Assembly (NCBI GenBank): GCA_947464515.1
Contig: CANHXF010000104.1
Coordinates: 1 to 6,492, forward strand
Direction: 5' to 3'
Source of the DNA: Flavobacteriales bacterium
GTDB taxonomy: Bacteria > Bacteroidota > Bacteroidia > NS11-12g > UBA955
DNA: 6,492 nucleotides
Position 1 is the first letter of the stretch. The number at the start of each line of letters is the position of its first letter. This document shows, one piece after another, positions 5,000-6,492 of this stretch. The notes under the pieces are model-generated. The model was not told the origin of the DNA, did no database searches, and worked only from the letters and a program-made list of their open reading frames with translations. The position numbers were made by a program, and so were the translations under genes.

Positions 5000-6492
5000 T
5001 TAGTTCAGCAAATCTTCCAATTCTTCAATATCGAGACTCGCCAATATTGAATCCTCATCGGGTATAACACTTTCTGCCAACGCGGCTTTCTTGGCTTGTA
5101 ATGCCAAAATCTTCTCCTCGATGGTGTCCTTCGTGATAAATTTATAACTAAACACAGGTTTGTCTTGTCCGATGCGATGCGCCCTGTCTTCAGCCTGCTT
5201 CATGGTAAATGGGTTCCACCATGGATCTGCTAAGAAAACGTAATCCGCCGCAGTAAGGTTCAACCCACTGTTTCCAGCCCTCAAACTCAAAAGGAAAACT
5301 CTTTTTTCATCGTTGTTTTGAAATAAATCAATTTGCACCTGCCTTTCCTTCTCATCCATTGATCCATCCAAATAGCAATATTCCACTCCTTGCTGCTCAA
5401 AGATCTCTTCAAACACCTTTAAATAGCCAACAAACTGAGAAAAGAACAATACTTTATGTCCGTTTGCGACAGCACGAAGCAACATGCGCATGATTTCATC
5501 GTCCTTGCCACTGCTACCCTCATAATTCACGTCTTTCAAGGTTGGATTTAAGGCGATCTGACGTAGGTGCATCAAACCGTTAAATATCTTCAATCTTGAT
5601 TTAGAAATGCCCAATTCAGTTACGTGGTTCAAAATCTCATTGCGATATTGATTTTTTACTGATTCATACAATTCCGCTTGCTCCGGACTCATCTCACAGA
5701 AATGCACCTTTTCGATTTTGGGTGGTAATTCCTGCATGACTTGCTTCTTGGTACGGCGAAGAACAAAAGGGTCAATCAACTTACGCAACTCCTCAGTTTT
5801 ATGGGGATTAGCGCCCTTTTCTATCGGTCTGATAAACTGCTTTTCGAAGTAACTATAACTGCCCAACAAACCTGGATTCAAGAAATTCATCTGACTCCAT
5901 ATGTCGAGAAGTGTATTTTCAATCGGCGTACCTGTCAATGCGATTTTATTGCGCGACTGAATCTTCAATAACGCCCTAGATGTTTGGGACGATGGGTTTT
6001 TGATCGCCTGACTTTCATCCAAAACAACACAATTGAACTTGTACTCTCTCAATAATTCAACGTCGTTTCGCATGGTACCATACGACATGACAACGACATC
6101 AAGATCATCAAAACTACCCAATACTTTATTCCTAGCCAATCCTGAGTACAATGCCGTTTTCAAATCCGGGCAGAACTTAGCCGATTCAGACATCCAGTTG
6201 TAAAGCAACGATTTAGGCGTGATGATAAGAATGGGTCCCATCTTGGTAGTTACCGGTGCCAAAGGTCTTCCGTCTGAAGCAATGGCAGGGGTTTCCGGTG
6301 CCGATACTTCCAGCGTTTCTCCGTTGCTGGTTAATCCCAATTGTGACTTTGCTCTTCTTTCTACCCTGTATGACGAAGCCAAAACTTGCAAATGCGCTAG
6401 CGTTTGAATGGTCTTTCCCAATCCCATATCATCTGCCAACAATGCCCCGAAATGATTTTGATGCATGAAATTTATCCATCTAAATCCTTCCA
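5000..6492 (-). CDS. SNF2/RapA-family DNA helicase-like ATPase, C-terminal part (5' end outside window)
   Basis: SNF2-family proteins are superfamily 2 ATPases that translocate on double-stranded DNA and remodel protein-DNA complexes. The visible 496 residues hold both RecA-like lobes. Numbering from the Met at 6466: motif I DDMGLGKT (12-19), motif II DESQ (150-153), motif III LTGTPIEN (176-183), the second-lobe SQF/YLDGSMD region, DPWWNP (414-419) and motif VI QAEDRAHRIGQ (424-434). The Met at 6466 is not the real start: the frame continues upstream to the window edge as EGFRWINF, the conserved segment just before motif I. The N-terminus, often containing a SWIM zinc finger in bacterial relatives, is therefore missing. 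An unusual feature is a Ser/Thr/Pro/Ala-rich insert at about 34-77, between motifs I and Ia. The C-terminus is acidic (DIEELEDLLN). It is followed by ung after 11 bp. The biological role of bacterial SNF2 proteins of this type is largely undefined. Confidence 0.93.
   Translation of the reverse strand, partial: EGFRWINFMHQNHFGALLADDMGLGKTIQTLAHLQVLASSYRVERRAKSQLGLTSNGETLEVSAPETPAIASDGRPLAPVTTKMGPILIITPKSLLYNWMSESAKFCPDLKTALYSGLARNKVLGSFDDLDVVVMSYGTMRNDVELLREYKFNCVVLDESQAIKNPSSQTSRALLKIQSRNKIALTGTPIENTLLDIWSQMNFLNPGLLGSYSYFEKQFIRPIEKGANPHKTEELRKLIDPFVLRRTKKQVMQELPPKIEKVHFCEMSPEQAELYESVKNQYRNEILNHVTELGISKSRLKIFNGLMHLRQIALNPTLKDVNYEGSSGKDDEIMRMLLRAVANGHKVLFFSQFVGYLKVFEEIFEQQGVEYCYLDGSMDEKERQVQIDLFQNNDEKRVFLLSLRAGNSGLNLTAADYVFLADPWWNPFTMKQAEDRAHRIGQDKPVFSYKFITKDTIEEKILALQAKKAALAESVIPDEDSILASLDIEELEDLLN

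Noticed and set aside
4983..5005. Separate promoter for ung in the 11-bp gap after SNF2
   Set aside because: The minus strand reads TACTTTTT three bases before the ATG, which lacks the final G of TAnnTTTG. The overlap with the SNF2 stop codon makes co-transcription the simpler reading.
5741..5971. Plus-strand open frames antisense to the SNF2 gene (also 6219-6407 and 6256-6468)
   Set aside because: They are complementary to conserved helicase coding sequence and show no protein-like features of their own.
1..6492. CRISPR array, tRNA or rRNA gene, insertion sequence, phage or toxin-antitoxin genes
   Set aside because: No regularly spaced repeats, no tRNA-like cloverleaf in the short gaps, no transposase or integrase motifs, and no small gene pair was seen. 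All gaps are under 85 bp, leaving little room for hidden genes.

Overview
The window looks like ordinary chromosomal DNA from a member of the Bacteroidota. Four things point that way. Several gene starts carry the promoter -7 motif TAnnTTTG that is characteristic of the phylum. No start has a recognisable Shine-Dalgarno sequence. The base composition is moderately AT-rich. The proteins also read like the versions found in this phylum: an HD-domain CCA-adding enzyme, an FtsE encoded apart from FtsX, and a bacterial SNF2 helicase. I cannot place it below phylum level.

Layout, in window order. (1) 1-398, minus: N-terminal part of seryl-tRNA synthetase, cut by the left edge. (2) 468-1883, minus: CCA tRNA nucleotidyltransferase, directly upstream of serS, so two tRNA-related genes lie in tandem. 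(3) 1917-3503, plus: a polytopic membrane protein resembling GT-C-fold glycosyltransferases. It is the only gene on the plus strand, is divergent from cca and convergent with ftsE. (4) 3520-4203, minus: FtsE-type ABC ATPase. (5) 4284-4988, minus: family 1 uracil-DNA glycosylase. (6) 5000-6492, minus: C-terminal part of a SNF2/RapA-type helicase, whose reading frame runs off the right edge. SNF2 and ung are 11 bp apart and probably share a transcript.

Five of the six genes are housekeeping or widespread: aminoacylation, tRNA 3'-end maturation, division/cell-wall control, base-excision repair and a DNA translocase. They are packed tightly, and every non-coding gap is under 85 bp. The exception in kind and orientation is the membrane protein, whose substrate cannot be told from the sequence.

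The clearest regulatory signal is that three genes (cca, the membrane protein, ftsE) have an exact TAnnTTTG box ending only 4-5 nt before the chosen start codon. If these boxes work, transcription would begin at or next to the start codon, giving leaderless or near-leaderless mRNAs. For cca and the membrane protein the two boxes are back to back with only 8 bp between them. I found no CRISPR array, tRNA or rRNA gene, insertion sequence or phage gene, and no convincing new multi-gene system.
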